From Bacteroidales bacterium (GTDB taxonomy: Bacteria > Bacteroidota > Bacteroidia > Bacteroidales > P3), in NCBI GenBank assembly GCA_016292015.1, contig JAEEZY010000027.1, positions 162,728-226,727 on the forward strand: 64,000 nucleotides of DNA, read 5' to 3'. Shown here piece by piece: positions 18,667 through 28,069 of this stretch; positions within the stretch are counted from its first letter, which is position 1, and each line of letters begins with the position of its first letter. Under the pieces are notes generated by a model, which was given only the letters and a program-made list of their open reading frames with translations, was not told the origin of the DNA and made no database searches. Position numbers and translations under genes: made by a program.

Positions 18667-19584
18667 TCAAGTCTCGGCAAAGCGAATGGACCATCTCGGC
18701 GCCTTCAGCCCGCTCCCGAAGCGTGCCTTCCCCCTGAACACCCTCACCTCGTCATATAGCCCTGCGTCTATAAATGCGTCGAGTGTCTTTCGTCCGCCCT
18801 CCACTATCACCGACTGCAGCCCTGCCCTATACATCTCCTCCACCGCTTCTACGGCATCCGCACTCCTCAGTTTCATCCACCCTTCGGGCAGATCCTTTAT
18901 CCTTCCCCTCCGGTCTAACACTATCCGTGTCGGGTTCTCCCCGCTCCACAGCCGCGCCGTCAACTGCGGCTGGTCGTCAAGGTATGTCTGCGACCCTACC
19001 AATATCGCTGCCTCCTCGGTCCGCCACTTGTGCGACTGCCGCCTCTCCTCCTCCGTGCTTATCCAGTAGGGCTTGTAGTCCGGTGCCATATATCCGTCTG
19101 CCGACTCCGCCCATTTCAGTATTATGTATGGCCGCCGCTTCTCCATAAAGGTGAAGAACCGCCGGTTCAGCCATCTGCCCTCTTCCTCCAGCACATGCCT
19201 CACCACCTCTATCCCGGCCTTCTCCAGTTTCTCAAACCCTCGGCCCGCCACCTGCGGGTTAGGGTCGTCGTTGCAGCACACCACTCGCCTCACTCCTTTA
19301 TTTATTATAAGGTCTGCGCAGGGGGGGGTCTTTCCATAGTGGCTGCACGGCTCCAGGTTCACATACAGCGTCGCTCCGCATGCCGTCTCGTCGTCAAGCC
19401 GCAGCAGCGCGTTCCGCTCCGCATGGTTCTCTCCATATTTCTGATGAAACCCCTCACTAACCACCTCTTCGTCCTTCACCACCACACACCCCACCATCGG
19501 GTTCGGCCTTACTCGTCCCAATCCGTTCTCTGCTAGCTGCAAACAACGCCGCATGTACATAACATCATGTTCTCCTTGTGCCAT
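18667..19584 (-). CDS. ribD: Bifunctional riboflavin biosynthesis protein RibD
   Basis: A 305-residue protein with both RibD activities: deamination of the pyrimidine made from GTP, then NADPH reduction of the ribosyl side chain. The deaminase half shows HAERNAL (His54, Glu56) and PCSHYGKTPPC (Cys80, Cys89), the zinc site. The reductase half starts near residue 150 with KWAESADGYMA, followed by ILVGSQTYLDDQPQLTAR and VEGGRKTLDAFID. It is at the short end for RibD (usually 330-370), with a clipped C-terminus after the FGSGLKAP block. The lipoprotein gene upstream ends 8 bp before the start, suggesting one operon. No FMN riboswitch-like leader was seen. Confidence 0.94.
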   Translation of the reverse strand: MAQGEHDVMYMRRCLQLAENGLGRVRPNPMVGCVVVKDEEVVSEGFHQKYGENHAERNALLRLDDETACGATLYVNLEPCSHYGKTPPCADLIINKGVRRVVCCNDDPNPQVAGRGFEKLEKAGIEVVRHVLEEEGRWLNRRFFTFMEKRRPYIILKWAESADGYMAPDYKPYWISTEEERRQSHKWRTEEAAILVGSQTYLDDQPQLTARLWSGENPTRIVLDRRGRIKDLPEGWMKLRSADAVEAVEEMYRAGLQSVIVEGGRKTLDAFIDAGLYDEVRVFRGKARFGSGLKAPRWSIRFAET

Positions 19585-19592
19585 ACTTGTAG

Positions 19593-20609
19593 TTAAAACA
19601 TGATTCCGCAGTCGTAAGGGACGATTATTCGCATAGAGGTACGTGGGTCGGAGTTGTTGCGGTTTGGGAATATGAAATTCACGCTGCGGCCTTTGCGCTC
19701 AACGAAAACCGTCTCCTCAAAAAGTCCTATCCAGTCGTTCCACCAGTAGGCTGTGACGATGGCGTGGTCTGCATCAACTATCTCCACTCGGTTTTGGATG
19801 TCGGGCATGTGGGTGAGGCTGTCGCGCAGGGCAGGGGAACGGTATCTCACTTCATCTAGCGAGAATATGCCGCTACATTCTGAATAGTAAGCATGCCAGA
19901 ATTTTGGAAGATAACTGAAGGAGTGGGACAACTGGTAGGCACTCCATATCCCCTGGGTGGTGAAGTCAACTTGTATGTGTGGCGGAAGGCTGTATATGGG
20001 TTGTTTTAGCTTCTCATTCATGGGTATCTTTTGTTCATCCTCATGGCGTGTGTAGAACATTACAAAACCGCCCATATCAGTTCCTGCGTAATACATGTCA
20101 AGCAACCATCCATTATCGATAGAGAGCCCCTGAAGGGCGTCCAGGACTCCGTTGGCATTGGGAATGGAGTCAACATTGTAGTGGTCGAGAGAGGTATCGC
20201 GTACAAAGACAAGAGGCAACGAATCAATTGCACGACGGAAATCAAGGTACTGTTGCATATATGGTTCATTGGTAGTAGAATGTCTCTGTATAAACCATAT
20301 TGTATTAGACAAAGAATATTCGTCTCTTATTGTAGTGTCGAGTGTGATATCGGAATGTACTGTAAGTTTTTCGTATTTGTTGTTATATCTTACAAGTGTC
20401 ATTAGGTCCTTTCTGCCACGTTTTACATTGTGGAAGACAAATTGGCCTTCAAGGTCGGTACGTACAGTGTCTTCACCTAATACCACCAAGACACCGGGAA
20501 TCATGCCAGCCCCGTTGGAGATCCATCCACGTACAGTGTATCCTCCCTTTGGAGAATAACACGAAGAGAGGATCATGCTGGTCAGCAACAGAATCAGGGT
20601 GTGTTTCAT
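19593..20609 (-). CDS. Lipoprotein with carboxypeptidase-regulatory-like domain
   Basis: A 338-residue lipoprotein: MKHTLILLLTSMILSSCYS with lipobox LSSC (Cys17). Residues about 22-75 fit a carboxypeptidase-regulatory or CNA-B-like sandwich (GGYTVRGWISN, PGVLVVLGEDTVRTDLEGQFVFHNV). The rest (about 95-338) is of unknown fold, rich in aromatic residues and Asp. It probably sits on the outer membrane. It follows asnS after a terminator and precedes ribD by 8 bp. No enzymatic motif was recognised. Confidence 0.7.
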   Translation of the reverse strand: MKHTLILLLTSMILSSCYSPKGGYTVRGWISNGAGMIPGVLVVLGEDTVRTDLEGQFVFHNVKRGRKDLMTLVRYNNKYEKLTVHSDITLDTTIRDEYSLSNTIWFIQRHSTTNEPYMQQYLDFRRAIDSLPLVFVRDTSLDHYNVDSIPNANGVLDALQGLSIDNGWLLDMYYAGTDMGGFVMFYTRHEDEQKIPMNEKLKQPIYSLPPHIQVDFTTQGIWSAYQLSHSFSYLPKFWHAYYSECSGIFSLDEVRYRSPALRDSLTHMPDIQNRVEIVDADHAIVTAYWWNDWIGLFEETVFVERKGRSVNFIFPNRNNSDPRTSMRIIVPYDCGIMF

Positions 20610-20631
20610 TGTTAGGTGCTCAAAATAAATA

Positions 20632-20660
20632 ATAAGCCGTCACATAACGTAACGGCTTAT
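20632..20660 (-). terminator. Rho-independent terminator of asnS
   Basis: A 9-bp stem (ATAAGCCGT with its complement) and an 11-nt loop, which can pair further inside. On the minus strand it is followed by TATTATTTATTTT. It is 9 bp past the asnS stop. Confidence 0.82.
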
Positions 20661-20669
20661 ATGATTCCC

Positions 20670-22073
20670 TTAAAACTCCGCCGTCTTCGGTGTCCTCGGG
20701 AACGGTATCACATCTCTTATGTTGGCCATACCCGTGACGAAAAGCATCAGTCGTTCAAATCCTAATCCGAATCCGGCGTGTGGACACGACCCATAGCGGC
20801 GGGTGTCCAGATACCACCACATATCTTTCATCGGGATGTTCAGCTCGTTGATTCGGTTCATCAGCTTCTCATAGCTTTCCTCTCTCACCGAGCCGCCTAT
20901 TATCTCGCCTATCTGCGGGAACAGCACATCGGTGCCTTGCACTGTCTTCCCGTCTTCGTTCTGCTTCATGTAGAAGGCCTTTATCTCCTTCGGGTAATCG
21001 ACCATGATCACCGGTTTCTTGAAGTGGTGCTCCACTAGGTAGCGCTCGTGCTCGCTCGCCAGGTCCACTCCCCAGCTTACCGGAAACTCAAACTTGTGCC
21101 CTTTGGCCACCGCCTCTTCCAGTATCTTGATTCCCTCGGTGTATGGCAACCGCACAAAGTCTGTGTCTATCACGCTCCTCAGTCTCTCTATCAACCCATT
21201 GTCTATCATCTTGTTCAAGAACTCCAGGTCGTCCATGCAGTGGTCAAGAGCCCATTTCACCAGATACTTGATGAATTCCTCTTCCAGCTCCGTCAGGCTG
21301 TCCAGGTCATAGAAGGCCATCTCCGGCTCAATCATCCAGAACTCCGCAAGGTGTCTGGGGGTGTTGCTGTTCTCTGCCCTGAACGTTGGCCCGAAGGTGT
21401 ATATCTTGCCCAGCGACGTGGCTCCCAGTTCTCCCTCGAGCTGTCCGCTCACTGTCAGCGCGGTGAACTTGCCGAAGAAGTCCTGCTCCCAATCTATGCT
21501 CCCATCCTCTTTTCTCGGCGGGTTCTCCGGATCTAGCGTGCTCACATGGAACATCTCCCCGGCTCCCTCGCAGTCCGATGCCGTGATAAGCGGCGTATGG
21601 AAATAGAAGAATCCTCTCTCGTGGAAGAACGTGTGTATCGCCATCGCCATGTTGTGCCTCAGACGCATCACTGCTCCGAAGGTGTTGGTGCGCAGTCGCA
21701 GATGCCCTATCTCGCGCAGGAACTCCATCGAATGGCCTTTCTTTTGCAGCGGGTAGGTGTTCGGGTCGGCCTCTCCGTAAACCACTATCTTCTCTGCCTG
21801 CAGCTCCACTGCCTGTCCGCTTCCCTGGCTCTCCACCAGCTTTCCTTCCACTCCTATGCATGCTCCCGTCGTGATTCTCTTCAGCTCTTCCTCAAATTGC
21901 GCTGGGTCTGCCACCACTTGTATGTTGTGTATTATCGACCCGTCGTTTATGGCTATAAAGGCCACATTCTTGTTCCCGCGCTTAGTGCGCACCCATCCTT
22001 TGACACATATCGTGCTGCCCAGTAGGGCTTTCACATCCTCTTTCAGAAGATACTTGATTTCGTAACGTTTCAT
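20670..22073 (-). CDS. asnS: Asparaginyl-tRNA synthetase
   Basis: A 467-residue class IIb aminoacyl-tRNA synthetase charging tRNA-Asn. I chose the start at 22073 ([10 protein letters not shown]), 10 bp after the manC stop; the longer frame to 22127 overlaps manC. An OB-fold anticodon-binding domain ([23 protein letters not shown]) is followed by the catalytic core: [21 protein letters not shown] (motif 1 region), [27 protein letters not shown] (motif 2) and [27 protein letters not shown] (motif 3). The C-terminal [12 protein letters not shown] is typical of AsnRS rather than AspRS. Length matches the family. Confidence 0.97.
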   Translation of the reverse strand: MKRYEIKYLLKEDVKALLGSTICVKGWVRTKRGNKNVAFIAINDGSIIHNIQVVADPAQFEEELKRITTGACIGVEGKLVESQGSGQAVELQAEKIVVYGEADPNTYPLQKKGHSMEFLREIGHLRLRTNTFGAVMRLRHNMAMAIHTFFHERGFFYFHTPLITASDCEGAGEMFHVSTLDPENPPRKEDGSIDWEQDFFGKFTALTVSGQLEGELGATSLGKIYTFGPTFRAENSNTPRHLAEFWMIEPEMAFYDLDSLTELEEEFIKYLVKWALDHCMDDLEFLNKMIDNGLIERLRSVIDTDFVRLPYTEGIKILEEAVAKGHKFEFPVSWGVDLASEHERYLVEHHFKKPVIMVDYPKEIKAFYMKQNEDGKTVQGTDVLFPQIGEIIGGSVREESYEKLMNRINELNIPMKDMWWYLDTRRYGSCPHAGFGLGFERLMLFVTGMANIRDVIPFPRTPKTAEF

Positions 22074-22083
22074 TTTTTTATGC

Positions 22084-23211
22084 TTATTTGTTGTTGTCTG
22101 TCTCTGTTGTGCCGCGCAGCTTGTCAAACGTCACATCGGCTCTGAATTTCACCGTCCGCTCTTCCTGGTCTCTACGGCATATCATCAGCGTCTTCTCGTC
22201 AGCCGCCACTATATATCCGTCCAGCCCCTCCACCACCACCGTGTGGTCTCTGTCGGGCATGTGTATGACCGTGTTCTTTACGTCATACGTAAACACATTG
22301 CCGCCCAGTATGACGTTGTTGTCGCCGTTCTTCGGGCAAGTGTCATACAGCGAGTCCCACGTCTCCACGTCGCTCCAACCGAACGATGCCGCCATCACGT
22401 GCACGTTGTCAGCCTTCTCCAGTATTCCGAAGTCCGTCGATATCGACTCGCACACCGAATACGCCCTCTCTATTGCCTCCGCCGTTGTGCCACGGCCTAT
22501 ACCGGCCTGTCCTGTCTCCTTGTTCCCGAAAAACAGGTTCGCCACATTCGGCAGATAGCTCCTGTACGCCGCCATCAGTGTGTCCAGCCGCCAGATGAAT
22601 ATACCCGCATTCCACATGAACTCTCCGCTTACGATAAACTTGCGTGCCATCTCTATCGGAGGCTTCTCTGTGAATGTTATCACTTTGTGCAGGTTGTGTG
22701 TGTGTTCCATCGACGGCTCTTCAGAGTATTGTATGTAGCCGTATTTCGTATTTGGGTTTGTCGGCTGTACTCCTATCGTGATTATCCAATCGTTCTTTTC
22801 CACTATGTCTATCGCCTGCCTTATGTTCTCCTCATACCGCTCCTGGCCGAATACCGCGTGGTCCGACGGTGTCACTATGATGTTGGCCGTCGGGCAGCGT
22901 TCTGCTATCACCGATGCTGCATACGCTATGCACGGGGCCGTACCGCGCCTTATCGGCTCGCACAGCACCTGATACTCCTCCAGGCCGCTTATCTGCTTCC
23001 TCACCTCCTCGCCTCCGTTTCTCGATGTCACTATTATGATGTTTTCTCTCGGACAGATATGCTCCACCCGTTTGAATGTTGTCTGGAGCATCGACTCTCC
23101 TGTCCCCATGATGTCGATAAACTGTTTTGGGCGTTCCGCCGACGTTACAGGCCAGAACCGGATTCCCGTTCCGCCTGCCATGATGATGCAATAGTTGTTG
23201 GCTTTCTCCAC
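22084..23211 (-). CDS. manC: Mannose-1-phosphate guanylyltransferase
   Basis: A 375-residue sugar-phosphate nucleotidyltransferase that makes GDP-mannose from Man-1-P and GTP for glycan synthesis. The nucleotide loop [13 protein letters not shown] (residues 11-23) with ERPKQF (Lys), a [12 protein letters not shown] block, the VTPSDHAV metal site, [15 protein letters not shown] and WNAGIFIW are all present. It lacks the C-terminal phosphomannose-isomerase domain of bifunctional ManC proteins. It is followed by asnS after 10 bp and preceded by thyA, with a 7-bp array in the thyA-manC junction. The Wzx-like flippase upstream suggests a cell-envelope glycan link. Confidence 0.92.
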   Translation of the reverse strand: MEKANNYCIIMAGGTGIRFWPVTSAERPKQFIDIMGTGESMLQTTFKRVEHICPRENIIIVTSRNGGEEVRKQISGLEEYQVLCEPIRRGTAPCIAYAASVIAERCPTANIIVTPSDHAVFGQERYEENIRQAIDIVEKNDWIITIGVQPTNPNTKYGYIQYSEEPSMEHTHNLHKVITFTEKPPIEMARKFIVSGEFMWNAGIFIWRLDTLMAAYRSYLPNVANLFFGNKETGQAGIGRGTTAEAIERAYSVCESISTDFGILEKADNVHVMAASFGWSDVETWDSLYDTCPKNGDNNVILGGNVFTYDVKNTVIHMPDRDHTVVVEGLDGYIVAADEKTLMICRRDQEERTVKFRADVTFDKLRGTTETDNNK

Positions 23212-23235
23212 GATGGATATTGATTAAAATGGTTT

Positions 23236-23284
23236 AGACATCAACTAAAAACTTGAAACTAAAAACTTGAAACTAAGAACCTCA
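23236..23284 (-). repeat. 7-bp array, stop-anchored (thyA-manC junction)
   Basis: On the minus strand from the thyA stop codon: TGAGGTT, CTTAGTT, TCAAGTT, TTTAGTT, TCAAGTT, TTTAGTT, GATGTCT. Positions 4-7 are AGTT in five consecutive units and the phase coincides with the stop codon. It ends 24 bp before the manC start. Confidence 0.82.
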
Positions 23285-24076
23285 CACGCTTACCTCTCCC
23301 TTTATGTGTGGATGCGGATTGTAGTTCTCCAGCGTGAAGTCTTCATACACGAAATCGTTTATCCTCTTTCGCTCTGGGTTAATCCTCATCGTGGGCAGCT
23401 GTCGCGGTTCGCGTGTCAGCTGCAGTCGGCATTGCTCTATGTGGTTGAGGTATATGTGTGCGTCGCCAAGCGTGTGTATGAAGTCTCCGGGCTTCAACCC
23501 GCACACCTGCGCTATCATCATCGTCAGCAGCGCATAGCTCGCTATGTTGAACGGCACTCCGAGGAATATGTCGGCCGACCGCTGGTACAACTGGCAGCTC
23601 AGTTTCCCATCAGCCACATAAAACTGGAAGATAATGTGGCAGGGCGGCAGCGCCATCTCCTCCAGCTCTCCCACGTTCCACGCCGACACCAGCAGCCTCC
23701 GCGAGTCGGGGTTTCTCTTTATCTCCTCTATAAGGTTCGCTATTTGGTCCACCGACTTCCCGTCTCCGCAACCCCACGACCGCCACTGCTTGCCGTATAT
23801 CGGCCCCAGCGACCCGTCTTCTCTCGCCCACTCGTCCCATATCGTCACCTTGTTGTCGTGCAGGTATTTCACGTTCGTGTCCCCTCTCAGAAACCACAGC
23901 AGCTCGTATATTATCGACCGCAGGTGCAGCTTCTTGGTCGTCAGCAGCGGAAACCCCTCTTCCAGGTTGAATCGCATCTGGTAGCCAAACACGCTTATAG
24001 TCCCTGTCCCGGTACGGTCGTGCTTCTCGCTCCCGTGGGCAAGCACATGCTCAAGTAAGTCTAGATATTGTTTCAT
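23282..24076 (-). CDS. thyA: Thymidylate synthase
   Basis: A 264-residue ThyA, converting dUMP to dTMP with methylene-tetrahydrofolate. Length and numbering match E. coli ThyA: RTGTGT (Arg21), the catalytic Cys146 in [26 protein letters not shown] and [17 protein letters not shown] [12 protein letters not shown]. All catalytic residues are visible. dfrA is not adjacent. The Wzx-like gene lies 31 bp upstream on the same strand. Confidence 0.98.
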   Translation of the reverse strand: MKQYLDLLEHVLAHGSEKHDRTGTGTISVFGYQMRFNLEEGFPLLTTKKLHLRSIIYELLWFLRGDTNVKYLHDNKVTIWDEWAREDGSLGPIYGKQWRSWGCGDGKSVDQIANLIEEIKRNPDSRRLLVSAWNVGELEEMALPPCHIIFQFYVADGKLSCQLYQRSADIFLGVPFNIASYALLTMMIAQVCGLKPGDFIHTLGDAHIYLNHIEQCRLQLTREPRQLPTMRINPERKRINDFVYEDFTLENYNPHPHIKGEVSV

Positions 24077-24107
24077 AATTATCTATTACAACGTGCAATC
24101 TCCTCTT

Positions 24108-25622
24108 TTATTGCTTTCGCCTCCCGAGCTTGCCCATCGCCTTGTCTATAATCTCGTTCACGTTCTCCGAGATTTTCAGTTTGTAAACGGCCACAGCCGC
24201 CGCCGTCGCCACAAGTGCTGTCTTCAGTGCAGCGTCTGTCAGCGTCCACACCAGCCCGTCGGGTAGGAGAGGGTTTACCGCTGTGCGCCACCCTAGGTCT
24301 ATGGCCAGCCCCATGGCTATCACCGCCACCACCTTCAGCTCTCCCGACGAGAATATCGAGACTCCGAGTCTCGCGCGGTTGTATGTCAGTAGGCAGGTGT
24401 AATACGCCAGATATGCAAACACCGCCGCCGCCGCAGCTCCGTTGATGCTCCATACCGTCACCAGCCAGTAGTTCAGCATCACCATCCCCGTCGTGAGCAC
24501 CAGCACGAACACTAGGCTCATCCGGTATTTCTTCGAGTAGTTTAGCACATCCGAGCTTATGCTGCATGTGCCGTTCACCACCCTCGCCAGACCCAGTATC
24601 AGCACCACCCATTTCCCGCCTTTGTACTCCGCTCCGTTGGGTATCACCTCGAACAGGGCGTCCAGGTTTATCCATATCAGCAGCAGTATTACCGTGCTTG
24701 CCAGAAACTGATGCAGCGCCACCTTCTTTGCTATTGAGCTCACCTCCTGCCAGTCGTCCTCTTTCGCCGCCGCCGCCACCACCGGCCTGCTTATCGCTCC
24801 AAGCGACCGGCACGGCACATCCACCACATTCGCTATGAAGAACGCTATCGTATATACTCCCGTAAGCGCTAGCCCCTCCTTCGCTCCTATGAACAGGCTC
24901 CCCACTAGATACGTGTTGCTCGCCAGCACTATCACTGTCATAAACAGCGAAAACCTCACCATGTCGCTCAGCACTTTCCTATCTATCGACTTCAGGTCAA
25001 TCCGGAACGACACATGCCCCAGCTTCATCAGGTACAGCAAGTTCAGCAGCATCGCAGCGGCATACGAACACGTGAACAGCACCACAAACACTTCGAAACC
25101 TATGACTCTATAGCCGTATAGCAGATAGCACACCAGCGTCATCACCCTTATGCCCACCTCTCTGACAAGTCTCGGCACCGTTATCCGCATCAACACGTTA
25201 GCATTCGTCTCGAACACCGTGAGATACAGTATGAAGAACGTCAGCGGCAGCAGCAGGTAGAAGTAGTCCCTTATCAGCGGCGCCCGTTCGCTATACACCT
25301 CGGCTATATCGCCCCTGAACAGCAGCAGCACCGTCGCCACCAGCGTGAATCCCACCAACGGCAGCAGCACGCTCCAGCCGAATATCCCGTGGTTTCTCTT
25401 GCCATCGGCAAAGTAGGGAAAGAATTTGATTATCGACGAGTTGGTCCCCAGTTGCGCAAAGGCAGCGAACAGCGTTGCCGCATCCACCAACACCCTCGTC
25501 AATCCTATCTCCTCCTGCGTCAGGCACTTCGTCACAACAAAAAACGTCGTGAAGAACCCTATCCCCACTCCCAGATAGTTGGCCAACGACCCCTTGATAC
25601 TCTGCCGTGCTACTATGCCCAT
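24108..25622 (-). CDS. Polysaccharide flippase, Wzx/MATE-fold
   Basis: A 504-residue integral membrane protein with about 12-14 hydrophobic helices over its whole length, of the polysaccharide biosynthesis (MOP/Wzx, RfbX-like) superfamily. The N-terminus IVARQSIKGSLANYLGVGIGFFTTFFVV is typical of these flippases, which move lipid-linked glycan units across the inner membrane. No glycosyltransferases are next to it; manC and the flippase are the only glycan genes in this part of the window. It probably shares a transcript with thyA downstream. The substrate is unknown. Confidence 0.85.
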   Translation of the reverse strand: MGIVARQSIKGSLANYLGVGIGFFTTFFVVTKCLTQEEIGLTRVLVDAATLFAAFAQLGTNSSIIKFFPYFADGKRNHGIFGWSVLLPLVGFTLVATVLLLFRGDIAEVYSERAPLIRDYFYLLLPLTFFILYLTVFETNANVLMRITVPRLVREVGIRVMTLVCYLLYGYRVIGFEVFVVLFTCSYAAAMLLNLLYLMKLGHVSFRIDLKSIDRKVLSDMVRFSLFMTVIVLASNTYLVGSLFIGAKEGLALTGVYTIAFFIANVVDVPCRSLGAISRPVVAAAAKEDDWQEVSSIAKKVALHQFLASTVILLLIWINLDALFEVIPNGAEYKGGKWVVLILGLARVVNGTCSISSDVLNYSKKYRMSLVFVLVLTTGMVMLNYWLVTVWSINGAAAAAVFAYLAYYTCLLTYNRARLGVSIFSSGELKVVAVIAMGLAIDLGWRTAVNPLLPDGLVWTLTDAALKTALVATAAAVAVYKLKISENVNEIIDKAMGKLGRRKQ

Positions 25623-25637
25623 AGTTGATATGTAAGT

Positions 25638-25994
25638 TTATTTTGTCAACATCAGTTTTTTGGTTTCGATAATCTCGTTGTCTGTCACCAACGAATACAG
25701 ATACATCCCTGGTTTCAGCGTTTCGCCTTTAAGAACGAGCTTCCCTTCACCTCGGTCGTAAACCTGATACGACACAATCAAACTACCCGTGAGGTCCATG
25801 AAGTGTATCTCCGACACCTTGACCTCTTTGGGTAGTATGTCTCCGCTTATAGTGTCATCTACAATATCTGCAAATACAACAAATAGTCTTATTTCTCCTG
25901 TTGGCGAATACGTGTAGCCATTTCTCGCATTTTGTTGAGAAAATAAATTAGAGGAAATCAAAACTAGTACTGTAATTAAAAAAACTTTTCTCAT
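25638..25994 (-). CDS. Very short T9SS-type protein, likely internally deleted
   Basis: A 118-residue protein: signal peptide MRKVFLITVLVLISSNLFSQ, a stub QNARNGYTYSPTGEIRLFVVF, then almost at once a sorting-domain-like region (VKVSEIHFMDLTGSLIVSYQ to PGMYLYSLVTDNEIIETKKLMLTK). In larger T9SS proteins such a GYTYSPTGEIR start leads into a catalytic or binding domain; that domain seems absent, so internal deletion of a longer ancestor is inferred. A 37-bp piece of its 5' region recurs in the decayed gene at 26950-27082. Its ATG overlaps the upstream stop (ATGA). Confidence 0.7.
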   Translation of the reverse strand: MRKVFLITVLVLISSNLFSQQNARNGYTYSPTGEIRLFVVFADIVDDTISGDILPKEVKVSEIHFMDLTGSLIVSYQVYDRGEGKLVLKGETLKPGMYLYSLVTDNEIIETKKLMLTK

Positions 25995-26953
25995 CGCTTG
26001 AAAATCTTCATTGTTTTCGCTTTTTCGGAATTCATTAACGTGATGTAGTATATGCCACTCTGATAATCATCAATATTGATATTTAGACTGTCTCCTTGGA
26101 ACTCCTTTGTGTAGATCAACCTCCCACAAACATTAATTATCGCCACTCTGTAGTTCGATAAAGTGGGGCATTGGATACATAAAAAACCGTGTGTGGGATT
26201 GGGATAAATAATGTAGTCTTTACTATTAGCGGATTCTTCTATACTGGAACACCATCCATACCTACAGTTAAGACCGAAATAAAAATCTTTCCCGTGATAA
26301 ATTGCTGTATCGTCCTTGTAACAACATGTCAATGACTCTAGATTTTTTTGCATTGGGTAATAAGGTCCGAAACTAGGCCCCACGCCTTCAATGAAGAAAA
26401 GTGTATCAATCCTACCATCCCGAGAATAGTGGTAAAGATTTGTACGCAAAGTTTTTCTGTTATTTGAGTAATAGATTGAATCTATTATTACCTTGGGTAT
26501 TATTGTATCAAAATAACTCCTGTATAATTCAGACCAACCACGAGTGTCCAGTGTATCGCCGCACTCAATATCCAAATCCATAATCAATATTTCATGTTCC
26601 AGATGCGTCATATATGGCATATTGGGCCAACAATATAATTTGGAATGGTTGCTGTTCTCTCTAAGAAAGATTGGCTCATTGTTATAAACTGGAATTTCAA
26701 AGTATGACAACTCTGGAATATGGCGAAGAATATTATATGTTACCCCATCAATGGTCACAGTATCTTTTGCAAGCGTCATTCTTACGTCCGTGCCGCCGTC
26801 CAAGTTACCCTCCGTCATCGAAAAGATATACCATACAGAGCAGCTGTCGCCAAAGACCGATTCGTAAACGACCGAATCCTGTCCATGGCTTACAGTCGTG
26901 CTGCATAGAACCAATAATAGCAAAAACATTAAACGCTTTTTAATAAGACTCAT
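25991..26953 (-). CDS. Secreted protein of a local T9SS paralogue family (copy B)
   Basis: A 320-residue exported protein. The start at 26953 (MSLIKKRLMFLLLLVLCSTTVSHGQ) gives a proper signal peptide and an ATGA overlap with the stop of the decayed gene upstream; the frame is open further upstream but only through that relict. The mature part starts DSVVYESVFGDSCSVWYIF and contains FLRENSNHSKLYCW, GDTLDTRGWSELYRS and FFIEGVGPSFGPYYPMQ. The last 75 residues are a sorting domain (YIIYPNPTHGFLCIQCP to KAKTMKIFKR). It is paralogous to the genes at 27128 and 28066. Function unknown. Lower GC than the flanking housekeeping genes. Confidence 0.8.
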   Translation of the reverse strand: MSLIKKRLMFLLLLVLCSTTVSHGQDSVVYESVFGDSCSVWYIFSMTEGNLDGGTDVRMTLAKDTVTIDGVTYNILRHIPELSYFEIPVYNNEPIFLRENSNHSKLYCWPNMPYMTHLEHEILIMDLDIECGDTLDTRGWSELYRSYFDTIIPKVIIDSIYYSNNRKTLRTNLYHYSRDGRIDTLFFIEGVGPSFGPYYPMQKNLESLTCCYKDDTAIYHGKDFYFGLNCRYGWCSSIEESANSKDYIIYPNPTHGFLCIQCPTLSNYRVAIINVCGRLIYTKEFQGDSLNINIDDYQSGIYYITLMNSEKAKTMKIFKR

Positions 26954-27082
26954 CTTTTTACAATTTTCTTCACAAAAGTTTGCCCTTGTTTTCTCACCCG
27001 CAACATATAGCACCCTCGCTTTAGTCTTGCCGTACTCACGTGTCCACGTGTAGCCATTTCTCGCATTTTGTTGAGAAAATAA
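26950..27082 (-). pseudogene. Relict of a T9SS-type gene with its middle removed
   Basis: A 37-bp stretch at 27046-27082 is identical to 25910-25946 (codons for SQQNARNGYT of the neighbouring short gene). About 30 bp further on, another frame reads RLKRGCYMLRVRKQGQTFVK then KIVKR and a TGA that overlaps the ATG of copy B. That is the end of a sorting domain (compare GCYTVRIEANGKSYVKKIVK in the gene ending at 28066). So the start and end of a former gene remain with a frameshift or deletion between them. The coupling ATGA is preserved. Confidence 0.72.
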
Positions 27083-27127
27083 TAGTGTGGCGTTAAGGTA
27101 AAAAAAATATAATTGCTATTTTTTTTA

Positions 27128-28069
27128 TCATAGTTTAATGACTTTCATCGTAAACGGTTTTTCCCCATTGATTATGGTTACTAGATATATTCCACTTGGA
27201 CAATCACCAATGTCAAAAGTCGTCACTGCACCCGCTGCCTCTTTATCATAAATTAACTTTCCAGATGACGTTCTTACCGTTATATTACAATTGGTGCATT
27301 GTGAAAGAAAAATGTTAAGTACGTTGTGTGTTGGATTCGGGTATATTTTGCAAAAGTCTTCATATCGTTCTTCTATACTGGAGAACCATCCCGAATCACA
27401 GCCACCGCGCTGATCATAGACTTTTCCGTGGTATATGGAAAGACCGTCCTTGAAAAAACATGATAATGAATTGATTGTTTGCCTTGGATAGCAGGGTCCA
27501 AAACTAGGGCCAATGCCTTCAATGAAGAAAAGGGTGTCTTCCCCTGCGCCCCATGACCATCGGTATAGATTTGTGCGGAGCACTTTTCTGCCTCCGTCAT
27601 AGAAGATGGAGTCTATTTTGATCTGGGGTGTGGTTTCATCCATTAAGCCGTATTGTATCAATTCACTCCATCCATAGGTATTCAATGTGTCGCCCTCATT
27701 CATCTCTAAATCCATAACTAATACTTCTGGCATAGAATACCCTTTAAAATAAAGTTTGGAATGATTGTCATTTTCTCTGAGGAATAGCAGTTGATTGTCA
27801 TAGAGCGGAAGAATATTGGCAACCTGATAGGGAGTATTGCGTAAGCATTTGTAGTTTACACCATCAATGGTTGCGGTATCACCATCATGTACTTGTCTTA
27901 CGTTTGTACCCGCATCTAGATGATCTGATGTTTCAGCAAAGATATACCATACAGAGCAGCTGTCGCCAAAGACCGATTCGTAAACGACCGAATCCTGTGC
28001 GTGTATTGCAACCGTAGTGCTAAGAGCACAGAGTAACAACAATATGGACATCTTTTTCATACGGCTCAT
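27128..28069 (-). CDS. Secreted protein of a local T9SS paralogue family (copy A)
   Basis: A 313-residue exported protein starting at 28069 (MSRMKKMSILLLLCALSTTVAIHAQ), with the ATG overlapping the upstream stop as ATGA. The mature sequence runs parallel to copy B: DSVVYESVFGDSCSVWYIF, FLRENDNHSKLYF, GDTLNTYGWSEL, LFFIEGIGPSFGPCYPRQ and a sorting domain (CKIYPNPTHNVLNIFLS to EKPFTMKVIKL). A 61-bp block (27938-27998) is identical to 26822-26882 in copy B although the rest of the genes have diverged, which points to recent gene conversion. Function unknown. Confidence 0.8.
   Translation of the reverse strand: MSRMKKMSILLLLCALSTTVAIHAQDSVVYESVFGDSCSVWYIFAETSDHLDAGTNVRQVHDGDTATIDGVNYKCLRNTPYQVANILPLYDNQLLFLRENDNHSKLYFKGYSMPEVLVMDLEMNEGDTLNTYGWSELIQYGLMDETTPQIKIDSIFYDGGRKVLRTNLYRWSWGAGEDTLFFIEGIGPSFGPCYPRQTINSLSCFFKDGLSIYHGKVYDQRGGCDSGWFSSIEERYEDFCKIYPNPTHNVLNIFLSQCTNCNITVRTSSGKLIYDKEAAGAVTTFDIGDCPSGIYLVTIINGEKPFTMKVIKL

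Noticed and set aside
19585..20669. FMN riboswitch controlling ribD
   Set aside because: ribD follows a lipoprotein gene by 8 bp and no conserved RFN-element segments could be seen upstream.
22243..23223. 326-codon open frame antisense to manC
   Set aside because: Its product is rich in Arg/Tyr/His with no family pattern, and manC on the other strand is unambiguous.
26954..27013. Longer N-terminus for the T9SS copy B gene
   Set aside because: The extension is the relict gene read in another frame; the Met at 26953 starts a proper signal peptide and keeps the ATGA overlap.
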